Source: Thermoflexales bacterium (GTDB lineage: Bacteria > Chloroflexota > Anaerolineae > J036 > Brachytrichaceae). Taken from it: 5,042 nucleotides of DNA. Positions 1 to 5,042 of the stretch are shown here, one piece after another (the stretch's first letter is position 1; the number at the start of each line of letters is the position of its first letter). The notes below the pieces were generated by a model. That model saw only the letters and a program-made list of their open reading frames with translations, had not been told where the DNA came from and did not search any database. The stretch covers positions 1 to 5,042 of the forward strand of contig JAGOCU010000192.1 of the NCBI GenBank assembly GCA_017998555.1. Reading direction: 5' to 3'. A program made the position numbers and the translations under genes.

Positions 1-510
1 ATGATCACCGGCGATAGTGTTCGGGTTGCCCGCGCGATTGGCGCCCAGGCAGGTGTTGACGAAGTCTACGCCGATCTCCTGCCGGAGGACAAGGTCCGGA
101 TCGTCAAAGAGAATCTGAAGTTCGGCAAGGTGGCGATGGTCGGCGATGGCGTCAACGATGCGCCGGCGCTGGCGACGTCGAGCATTGGTTTTGCCATGGG
201 CGCAGCCGGCTCGGACGTCGCGCTTGAAAGCGCCGATGTGGTGCTGATGGCCAACGACTTGTCCAAGATCCCGTACGCCATCAGCATGGCCCGCCATGCC
301 CGCCGGGTCGTGTTTCAGAACCTGGCCTTTGCCATGTCGGTCATCCTGGTCCTGTTGGTTTCCGCCCTCGTCTTTCAGCTCCAATTGCCTCTGGGTGTCG
401 TCGGCCACGAAGGCAGCACGGTCCTGGTGTGCCTCAATGGCTTGCGCTTGTTGGCGTATCGGAATTCGTTTAGCGCGGTTGTCGCGGCCCCGCTGGCGGC
501 GCTCGTCTAG
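1..510 (+). CDS. Heavy-metal-transporting P-type ATPase (P1B, probably P1B-4), C-terminal fragment cut by the window edge
   Basis: This is the last 169 residues of an inner-membrane pump that exports transition-metal ions at the cost of ATP. The frame opens inside the phosphorylation domain: MITGDS at residues 1-6 matches the internal (M)(L/I)TGD motif of the family, so the ATG at position 1 is not the true start and some 450-550 residues are missing upstream. Visible landmarks are LLPEDK (26-31), the Mg-binding hinge GDGVND (48-53) followed by APAL, a hydrophobic helix at about 108-127 and a final helix at about 133-152. The last helix carries HEGST (136-140) followed by LNGLRLL. An HEGG/S-T motif there is characteristic of the P1B-4 subgroup (Co, Zn, Cd and related ions), whereas Zn/Cd P1B-2 pumps have an Asp-based motif. 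The metal cannot be fixed from this fragment because the helix with the CPC/SPC motif lies outside. The family is certain; the subgroup is likely. Confidence 0.93.
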   Translation: MITGDSVRVARAIGAQAGVDEVYADLLPEDKVRIVKENLKFGKVAMVGDGVNDAPALATSSIGFAMGAAGSDVALESADVVLMANDLSKIPYAISMARHARRVVFQNLAFAMSVILVLLVSALVFQLQLPLGVVGHEGSTVLVCLNGLRLLAYRNSFSAVVAAPLAALV

Positions 511-597
511 AAGCCATCTCGCCGGGTTCATTGGGGTTGGCTCGCGGCATTTCTCACGGCCGGCCAAGATGTGCGCCAGGGCATGCGCCGCATCGGT

Positions 598-673
598 TAA
601 AATCACATGCTCCTTCCGCCCTGACGCGGATCGGGTGAAGTCAGTTGAGTTGCAGCGCCGATTCAGGATGAAT
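598..673 (+). promoter_or_regulatory. Weak candidate promoter elements upstream of pdhA
   Basis: Two weak sigma-70-like candidates are visible. TAAAAT at 598-603 matches the -10 consensus at five of six bases, but no good -35 lies 16-18 bases before it. TTGAGT at 645-650 resembles a -35 (four of six) and is followed after 17 bases by ATGAAT (668-673), only a three-of-six -10. In GC-rich DNA such matches arise by chance. Position relative to pdhA is the main argument, and neither can be preferred from the sequence alone. Confidence 0.2.
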
Positions 674-738
674 GGACGGGGCTGTTTCACGCGCGTACCG
701 CGCACGCCAGGGTCCGGGCGATTCGGTCTAGATCGATC

Positions 739-743
739 AGGAG
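739..743 (+). promoter_or_regulatory. Probable ribosome-binding site of pdhA
   Basis: AGGAG lies 13 bases before the ATG at 757, somewhat farther than the usual 5-10 bases. It is the only Shine-Dalgarno-like sequence near this start. The start is also supported by the protein, which begins at the normal E1-alpha N-terminus. Confidence 0.5.
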
Positions 744-756
744 TGTCAGAATACAG

Positions 757-1785
757 ATGGAAAAGGAAGATCTGCTTGCCCTATACCGTCAGATGGTGCT
801 GATCCGCCAATTGGAGGACAAGTGCGCCGAGATGTATGGCCAGGCCAAAATCGGCGGTTTTTTGCACCTCTACAACGGTCAAGAGGCAATTGCCGTCGGC
901 GCGCTGTCGGGTCTCAATCCCGATGATGATGTGGTCACCCATTACCGCGACCATGGCTACGCGCTGCTGCGCGGCTCGACGCCCGAGGAAGTCATGTCCG
1001 AGCTGTTTGGGCGCGCCACCGGCACCACCGGCGGGCGGGGCGGCTCGATGCACCTGGCCAACGTCAAGAACCACTTCTGGGGCGGCTATGCCATCGTCGG
1101 CGCGCACTTGCCTCTGGCGGCTGGTCTAGCCGTCGCCGCCCAGTATCACAAGACCAATCGGGTCGTGCTGTGCGTCATGGGTGATGGATCGACGAATATC
1201 GGCTACTTCCACGCCACCCTGAACTGGGCGCAGCTTTGGAAGCTGCCCGTGATCTTCATGGTCGAAAACAATCGCTTCGCCATGGGCACCCCCCTCGAAG
1301 TGCACAGCTCCGTCACCGACATCATTCAGAAGGCCTCGGGGTATCGGATGAACGCGGAGCAGGTGGACGGCAACGATGTCATGGCGGTGCGCGAAGTCAT
1401 ATGCCGGGTAGCCGAACGCGCGCGCAACGGCGAAGGCCCGTCGCTGGTCGAGGCAGTCACCTATCGCCACCGCGGTCACTCGATGGCCGATCCGGATGTG
1501 CAGCGCAACAAGACCGAGATCACCAGTTGGAAAAAGCAGGATCCGATTCTGCGCTTCGCCAGCGAGGTTCTGGTCAACAAGGGCTACGGCCAGGCGGACT
1601 TTGAACGCATCAATGCGGAGGCCGAGGCCGTCGTGCAGCGGGCGACCGATTTCGCGGACGCCAGTCCTGAGCCGGCGCTCGACACGCTCTACGATCACGT
1701 TTACGCCACGCCCGTCGCGAACATGCAGATTGGCGGCTCGCTCATCAAGCCGCCGACGCTGTCTGGCGCGGCCGCCAACAATTAG
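757..1785 (+). CDS. pdhA: Pyruvate dehydrogenase E1 component, alpha subunit
   Basis: This is the alpha subunit of the thiamine-diphosphate-dependent E1, which decarboxylates pyruvate and acetylates the lipoyl arm of E2 in the cytoplasmic pyruvate dehydrogenase complex. Its 342 residues are a normal bacterial length. Landmarks in order are GGFLHLYNGQEA (about 31-42), the active-site stretch HYRDHG (62-67), GGRGGSMH, the ThDP/Mg motif GDG (142-144) closing with ENN (170-172), and the loop YRHRGHSMADPD (236-247). In mitochondrial E1-alpha two serines in that loop are phosphorylated by PDH kinase; here the matching places are Ala244 and Gln249, so this control cannot act at those sites. pdhB follows 9 bases after the stop. 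The related acetoin and branched-chain E1-alpha subunits are alternatives. The SMADPD loop and the partner E1-beta favour pyruvate, but substrate is inferred. Confidence 0.93.
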   Translation: MEKEDLLALYRQMVLIRQLEDKCAEMYGQAKIGGFLHLYNGQEAIAVGALSGLNPDDDVVTHYRDHGYALLRGSTPEEVMSELFGRATGTTGGRGGSMHLANVKNHFWGGYAIVGAHLPLAAGLAVAAQYHKTNRVVLCVMGDGSTNIGYFHATLNWAQLWKLPVIFMVENNRFAMGTPLEVHSSVTDIIQKASGYRMNAEQVDGNDVMAVREVICRVAERARNGEGPSLVEAVTYRHRGHSMADPDVQRNKTEITSWKKQDPILRFASEVLVNKGYGQADFERINAEAEAVVQRATDFADASPEPALDTLYDHVYATPVANMQIGGSLIKPPTLSGAAANN

Positions 1786-1794
1786 GTTACCGAC

Positions 1795-2778
1795 ATGGCA
1801 GAAATCACTTATCGTGAAGCGCTCAAGCGCGCCCTTCGTGAAGAGATGCAGCGCGATCCCAACGTCGTCGTATGGGGCGAAGACATCGTTCACTACAACA
1901 ACGGCGGCGCCTATGGCGTGACCCAGGGTCTATCCAAGGAGTTTCCCGGGCGCATTCGCGACACGCCGATTGCCGAAGAAGCCATTGTCGGGATCGGCAT
2001 CGGCGCCGCCATGGGCGGGATGCGGCCGGTGTGCGAGATCATGACCGTGAACTTCACCCTGGTGGCCTGGGACCAGATCGTCAACCACGCCGCCAAGCAG
2101 CACCACATGTTCAATGGACAGATCAAGGTGCCGCTCGTGATCCGCACGCCCAATGGTTTTGGCCGCACCGCGTCGACCCACTCGCAAAACTTCGACGCGT
2201 GGTTCGCCGGGCTGCCTGGGATCAAGGTTGTCACGCCGGCCACGCCCTATGACGCCAAGGGCCTGCTCAAGGCCGCCATTCGCGACGATGACCCGGTCGT
2301 TTTTCTGGAGCATCTCGCCCTGTATGGCATGAAGGGCGAAGTGCCCGACCAGGAGTATGTCATCCCGATCGGTGTCGCCGAGACCAAACGAGTCGGCAAA
2401 CACATCACGGTCGTGTCGTGGGGACGCATGGTGCTCGAGTGCCTGAAGGCCGCAACCACGCTGGCCGCTGAGGGTGTCGAGCTCGAGGTCATCGACCTGC
2501 GCTCGCTCCGGCCCATCGATCTGTCGCTGGCGCTCGCCTCGATCAAGAAGACCAACCGCGCGATCATCGCCGAAGAGGGCTGGCGATCGGGCGGGCTGGG
2601 GGCCGAGATTGCGGCCTCGCTGACCGAGATGGGCTTCAACGATCTGGACGCCCCGATTGCGCGGGTGGCGGCCCTGGAAGTGCCGATGCCGTACGCCAAA
2701 AACCTCGAGCGGGCGACCCTGCCGTTCGCCGAGGATGTCGTCGCCGCCTGCCGGGCGATGCTCCAGAAGCAGTACTAG
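1795..2778 (+). CDS. pdhB: Pyruvate dehydrogenase E1 component, beta subunit
   Basis: This is the partner of PdhA; the two form the alpha2beta2 E1, with ThDP bound at the subunit interface. The 327 residues match the family length. The N-terminal pyrimidine-binding domain (about 1-175) shows DTPIAE (56-61), whose Glu61 corresponds to the glutamate that activates the ThDP aminopyrimidine. It also has MTVNF with WDQIVNHAAK (83-101), a pattern typical of pyruvate-type E1-beta, and THSQNFDAWF with His129 at the active-site position. The C-terminal transketolase-like domain (about 203-320) carries VIDLRSLRPID (232-242) and EEGWRSGGLG. The ATG at 1795 is 9 bases after the pdhA stop; AGG at 1784-1786, overlapping that stop codon, may serve as a weak ribosome site, so translation is probably coupled. 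An acetoin or branched-chain enzyme is less likely. Confidence 0.94.
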   Translation: MAEITYREALKRALREEMQRDPNVVVWGEDIVHYNNGGAYGVTQGLSKEFPGRIRDTPIAEEAIVGIGIGAAMGGMRPVCEIMTVNFTLVAWDQIVNHAAKQHHMFNGQIKVPLVIRTPNGFGRTASTHSQNFDAWFAGLPGIKVVTPATPYDAKGLLKAAIRDDDPVVFLEHLALYGMKGEVPDQEYVIPIGVAETKRVGKHITVVSWGRMVLECLKAATTLAAEGVELEVIDLRSLRPIDLSLALASIKKTNRAIIAEEGWRSGGLGAEIAASLTEMGFNDLDAPIARVAALEVPMPYAKNLERATLPFAEDVVAACRAMLQKQY

Positions 2779-2817
2779 CCTGAGCGAGCCGTCTGCGCGG
2801 CGCGCTTCTTTACACCG

Positions 2818-4284
2818 ATGGCCACGAATATCACGATGCCCCAGATGGGGTTCGACATGACCGAGGGCACGATCGCCAACTGGTTGAAAAACGAGGGCGA
2901 TCCGGTGCTGAAGGGCGATCCGATCGCCGAGATCGAGACGGACAAGACGACCATCCAGATCGAGGCCTTTGCCTCGGGTGTATTGGCCAAGATCGTTGTG
3001 CCAGCCGGCGGGAAGGTCCCGGTTGGGGCGACCATCGGCATCATCGCCGCCGCCGGCGAGGCCGTCGCTGCGCCGGCGAAGGGCCCTGAGCCTGTCGAAG
3101 GGCCCAAGCCAGCGGCAGCCCCGGTTGCCAGCCCTGTGCCTGCGCCCGTTGTTGCCGCGCCAGGTGCCGGAGCCGCAAACGCCACTCCTGTCGCGCGCCG
3201 CATGGCTGAGGAGATGGGGGTCGATCTGGCCCGCATCGCCGGGAGTGGCCGCGATGGACAGATCACCAAGGGCGATGTTGACGCGTATCTGGCCAGCGCC
3301 AAGCCCGCCCCCGCGGCTGCCGTCGCTGCCGCCCCGGCACCGGTTGCTGCGCCAGCGGCGACCCCCGCGCCAGCGGCGACCGCTTCCGGCCGTATCATCG
3401 CCTCGCCGGCCGCCAAGGCGGTCGCGGCGGAAAAGGGCGTCGACCTGCGCCAGGTCGTCGGAACCGGTCCCGAGGGCCGGGTGATGAAGGCCGATGTGGA
3501 AGCGGCACCGGCCAAGGCGCCCGTGGGTGCAGTTGCCGCGCCAGTGGTGGCTGCGGCCGCCCAGATCGTGGCTGCCGTTTCAGCGGCGCCAGCCGCCGGC
3601 GACACCCGCAAGCCGCTCAGCCGGATGCGCCAGATCATCGCCACCCGCACTCAGCAGAGCAAGGCCAACGCCCCGCACTTCTATATCACCGTTGCGGTCG
3701 AGATGGATGCCGCGCTGGCTCTGCGCGCGCAAGTCAACGAGTCGCTCAAGGCCGAAGGGGTTAAGGTCTCGGTCAACGACCTCGTCGTGCGAGCGGTGGC
3801 GCTGGCGCTCAAAAAGCACCCCGGCATGAACGCTTCCTTTGTGGGCGACGCCATTGAGACCCATACCGGCATCCACGTGGGCAGCGCTGTCTCGCTCGAC
3901 AGTGGGCTGATTACGGTCACGGTGCGGGATGCGGATCAGAAGTCCATCCGGCAGATCTCGGTCGAGATGACCGGGCTGGCCAGCCGGGCCAAGAGCGGCA
4001 AGATGCTGCCGGGCGATGCGGGCGGGCAGACCTTCAGCATCAGCAACATGGGGATGTATGGGGTGGAGAACTTCATCGCCATCATCAATGGACCCGACGC
4101 CGGGATCCTGGCGGTCGCGGCGGCCAAGCCCGAGGCGGTGGTCCGGGATGGGCAGATCGTCATCCGCAGCATCATGCGCATCACGCTCTCGGGCGACCAC
4201 CGGGTCACCGATGGGGCCGCGGGCGCCGACTTCGTCAACGAGGTCAAGCGCCTGCTCGAGAATCCCTGGAGCCTGGTGCTCTAG
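2818..4284 (+). CDS. pdhC: Dihydrolipoamide acetyltransferase (E2 of pyruvate dehydrogenase), one lipoyl domain and two peripheral subunit-binding domains
   Basis: This is the core of the complex: it carries the swinging lipoyl arm and transfers the acetyl group to CoA. The 488 residues comprise a lipoyl domain (about 2-79) with the lipoylation site Lys43 in ETDKTT, an Ala/Pro linker, a first peripheral subunit-binding domain (about 121-159: TPVARRMAEEMGVDL, then GSGRDGQITKGDV), a second Ala/Pro linker, a second such domain (about 192-229: SPAAKAVAAEKGVDL, then GTGPEGRVMKADV), a third linker, and the catalytic domain (about 262-488) with FSISNMGMYG (406-415) and the active-site motif DHRVTDG (460-466, catalytic His461). 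Most bacterial E2 chains have a single subunit-binding domain, so the doubling is unusual. The first linker contains an in-frame dispersed-type palindrome (3081-3105). The start is set by the lipoyl domain, which begins at its normal N-terminus; no clear Shine-Dalgarno sequence precedes it. The gap after pdhB is 39 bases. No E3 gene follows. Confidence 0.95.
   Translation: MATNITMPQMGFDMTEGTIANWLKNEGDPVLKGDPIAEIETDKTTIQIEAFASGVLAKIVVPAGGKVPVGATIGIIAAAGEAVAAPAKGPEPVEGPKPAAAPVASPVPAPVVAAPGAGAANATPVARRMAEEMGVDLARIAGSGRDGQITKGDVDAYLASAKPAPAAAVAAAPAPVAAPAATPAPAATASGRIIASPAAKAVAAEKGVDLRQVVGTGPEGRVMKADVEAAPAKAPVGAVAAPVVAAAAQIVAAVSAAPAAGDTRKPLSRMRQIIATRTQQSKANAPHFYITVAVEMDAALALRAQVNESLKAEGVKVSVNDLVVRAVALALKKHPGMNASFVGDAIETHTGIHVGSAVSLDSGLITVTVRDADQKSIRQISVEMTGLASRAKSGKMLPGDAGGQTFSISNMGMYGVENFIAIINGPDAGILAVAAAKPEAVVRDGQIVIRSIMRITLSGDHRVTDGAAGADFVNEVKRLLENPWSLVL
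3081..3105. repeat. Dispersed-type palindromic repeat (core CCCTGAGCCTGTCGAAGGG) inside pdhC
   Basis: The 19-base core at 3084-3102 is extended on both sides by three bases so that GGGCCCT (3081-3087) pairs exactly with AGGGCCC (3099-3105). Inside the stem are two G/A mismatches (3088 with 3098, 3089 with 3097), then a G-C pair and a five-base loop. From memory, the motif CCCTGAGC-x-TGTCGAAGGG is a repeat found in many copies in diverse environmental bacterial genomes; a second copy is not present in this window, so its repetitive nature is not shown here. In pdhC it reads in frame as GPEPVEGP, residues 89-96, in the first linker. The 9-mer GAAGGGCCC occurs at 3078-3086 and again at 3097-3105. 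Confidence 0.75.
3349..3384 (+). repeat. Tandem 18-base duplication in the pdhC linker
   Basis: Two adjacent 18-base units (3349-3366 and 3367-3384) share their first 15 bases, GCGCCAGCGGCGACC, and match at 16 of 18. They encode APAATP and APAATA (residues 178-189) in the linker between the two subunit-binding domains. This is a typical slippage-type expansion in a flexible Ala/Pro linker, where length changes in multiples of three are tolerated. Confidence 0.8.
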
Positions 4285-4321
4285 CCGACGCGGACCCTGT
4301 TATCGCTTGTGAGACGCTTGA

Positions 4322-4418
4322 TCTATCCGCAGATTACGCAGATTACCGCCGATTCCTTCTTGGTTGTGCGCGCCATGCATGTCCATGATCGCTGAAATCT
4401 GCGTAATCTGCGGATAGA
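4322..4418. repeat. 97-base element with perfect 23-base inverted terminal arms
   Basis: The arm at 4322-4344 is the exact reverse complement of 4396-4418, separated by 51 bases. With A4321 bulged, three more pairs (4318-4320 with 4419-4421) lengthen the stem. Each arm contains a tandem repeat: CGCAGATTA occurs twice at 4328-4345, followed one base later by the degenerate CGCCGATT (4347-4354), and the right arm has AATCTGCG at 4396-4403 and 4405-4412. No T-run follows the right arm, so it is not a classical intrinsic terminator, though a transcript could fold into a long hairpin. No obvious target-site duplication flanks it. It carries no open frame of note. It is visibly less GC-rich than the genes on either side. 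Arms built from (CGCAGATTA)n resemble dispersed repeats I recall from several environmental bacteria; a REP- or MITE-like identity is an inference. Confidence 0.85.
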
Positions 4419-4434
4419 CAACTGACTTCCACGT

Positions 4435-5042
4435 GTGAGCCACGCCGCCACGCTCGCCGCCGCCGCCGAACATCTCGCTACCCGCGATGCGCGCCTGGCC
4501 GAGGTGATCCGGCGGTCGGGCCCGTGTGGGTTGCGCCCTGACCGGCGCTACTTGCGCAACCTGATTTCGGCCATCGCCAACCAGCAGCTCTCGGGCAAGG
4601 CGGCGGCCACGATCTTCGGGCGCTTTCTAGCCCTCTATCCAGGTCGGCGCTTCCCGACCCCCCAGCAGATCATCGACACGCCCGACGAGACGCTGCGCGG
4701 CACGGGGTTCTCGCGACCCAAGGTTGCCTACATCAAGGATCTGTGCGTTCGTGTTGCCGATGGCCGCCTGCGCCTCGACCACATGTCGCGCCTGAGCGAT
4801 GTCGAAGTGACAACCGCAATTACGGCCGTGCACGGGCTGGGCGTGTGGAGCGCGCACATGTTCATGCTGTTCTCGCTTGCCCGCCTGGACGTTCTGCCGG
4901 TCGGCGACCTGGGCATCCGCAAGGGCTTCCAGAAGGTGTATGGCCTGCGCAAGGAGCCCGCGCCCGAGCGCATGCACGCCATCGCCCTTTCGAATGGCTG
5001 GGCGCCCTATCGCAGCGTGGCGAGCTGGTATCTGTGGCGGAG
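4435..5042 (+). CDS. alkA: DNA-3-methyladenine glycosylase II (AlkA/HhH-GPD family), 3' end cut by the window edge
   Basis: This base-excision repair enzyme removes alkylated bases such as 3-methyladenine from DNA. The frame starts at GTG 4435 and is open to the edge, giving 202 complete codons with no stop. Visible motifs are ISAIANQQLSGKAA (44-57), GTGFSRPKV (89-97), the helix-hairpin-helix GLGVWSAHM (134-142), LPVGDLGIRKG (154-164) with the expected catalytic Asp158, and the family ending WAPYRSVASWYLWR (189-202). The position of the catalytic lysine of bifunctional glycosylases is Trp138 here, so it should be monofunctional. Single-domain members of about 200-215 residues are common, so only a few residues are probably missing. 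An in-frame TGA at 4423 leaves GTG 4435 as the first usable start; no Shine-Dalgarno sequence is visible, and the inverted repeat ends 16 bases upstream. The preferred lesion is not determinable here. Confidence 0.92.
   Translation, partial: MSHAATLAAAAEHLATRDARLAEVIRRSGPCGLRPDRRYLRNLISAIANQQLSGKAAATIFGRFLALYPGRRFPTPQQIIDTPDETLRGTGFSRPKVAYIKDLCVRVADGRLRLDHMSRLSDVEVTTAITAVHGLGVWSAHMFMLFSLARLDVLPVGDLGIRKGFQKVYGLRKEPAPERMHAIALSNGWAPYRSVASWYLWR

Larger units (their letters stand above)
511..756 (+). other. Non-coding gap between the ATPase gene and pdhA
   Basis: No convincing gene is seen on either strand in these 246 bases. Open frames that cross it are continuations of shadows of the flanking genes. 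There is no hairpin plus T-run after the ATPase stop, so no intrinsic terminator can be called. A compact GC hairpin (GCGCG at 691-695, TAC loop, CGCGC at 699-703) lies 54 bases before pdhA, and GATCGATC at 731-738 is a self-complementary octamer; neither has an assignable role. The size of the gap, against the 9 and 39 bases between the pdh genes, suggests that the pdh promoter is here. Confidence 0.6.

Noticed and set aside
1..510. Reading the ATG at position 1 as the start of a small 169-residue protein
   Set aside because: The sequence begins inside the conserved TGD segment of the P-type ATPase phosphorylation domain; the ATG is an internal methionine at the window edge.
691..703. GC hairpin GCGCG-TAC-CGCGC as a terminator for the ATPase gene
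   Set aside because: The stem is only five bases, it lies 180 bases after the stop, and no T-run follows. Such hairpins are common by chance at this GC content.
1126..1893. Minus-strand open frame of 255 codons opposite pdhA and the start of pdhB
   Set aside because: It is an antisense shadow of two confidently identified genes and shows no domain of its own.
2775..3650. Long minus-strand open frame (291 codons) rich in Ala, Gly and Thr
   Set aside because: It lies opposite pdhC, and its composition is that expected from the complement of GC-rich Ala/Pro linker codons. It has no recognisable domain.
4328..4412. Possible CRISPR-like array because of repeated CGCAGATTA / AATCTGCG units
   Set aside because: The units are 8-9 bases, adjacent, and arranged as inverted arms; there are no unique spacers of regular length and no cas genes.
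4322..4418. The long inverted repeat as an intrinsic terminator for pdhABC
   Set aside because: The loop is 51 bases and the right arm is followed by mixed sequence with no T-run, so it does not fit the intrinsic type. Some attenuation or stabilising role remains possible.
4433..4435. GTG at 4433 as the glycosylase start
   Set aside because: It is in a different frame from the conserved protein; GTG 4435 is in frame.
4627..4977. Minus-strand open frame of 116 codons near the right edge
   Set aside because: The + strand encodes a clear HhH-GPD glycosylase across the same bases, with all family motifs in order.

Overview
The window is a GC-rich piece of bacterial chromosome with all genes on the + strand. 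It holds the 3' end of a heavy-metal P-type ATPase gene, a complete three-gene cluster for the E1-alpha, E1-beta and E2 subunits of a pyruvate dehydrogenase complex, and the nearly complete 5' part of an AlkA-type DNA glycosylase gene. The split E1 (alpha plus beta), the high GC and two kinds of dispersed palindromic repeat fit an environmental, non-proteobacterial lineage. Chloroflexota is my best guess, but it rests on general resemblance and no marker gene is present to prove it.

Layout. Positions 1-510 encode the C-terminal part of a P1B ATPase: the end of the phosphorylation domain and the last two membrane helices. Its HEGST motif in the final helix points to the P1B-4 subgroup. Positions 511-756 are non-coding and probably carry the promoter of the next operon; only weak promoter-like sequences are visible. 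pdhA (757-1785), pdhB (1795-2778) and pdhC (2818-4284) follow with gaps of 9 and 39 bases and look like one transcription unit. Positions 4285-4434 are non-coding and dominated by a 97-base element bounded by perfect 23-base inverted arms. A GTG-started alkA-like gene begins at 4435, 16 bases after that element, and runs off the right edge.

How the genes work together. PdhA and PdhB form the thiamine-diphosphate E1 that decarboxylates pyruvate and reductively acetylates the lipoyl group on PdhC. PdhC then passes the acetyl group to CoA, and an E3 (lipoamide dehydrogenase) reoxidises the lipoyl group. The E3 gene is not in the window and must lie elsewhere. The ATPase and glycosylase genes have no evident link to this pathway.

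The most notable points are two consecutive peripheral subunit-binding domains in PdhC after a single lipoyl domain, a dispersed-type palindrome (core CCCTGAGCCTGTCGAAGGG) sitting in frame in the PdhC linker, and the long inverted repeat just before the glycosylase start. I see no evidence for a wholly new multi-gene system here.
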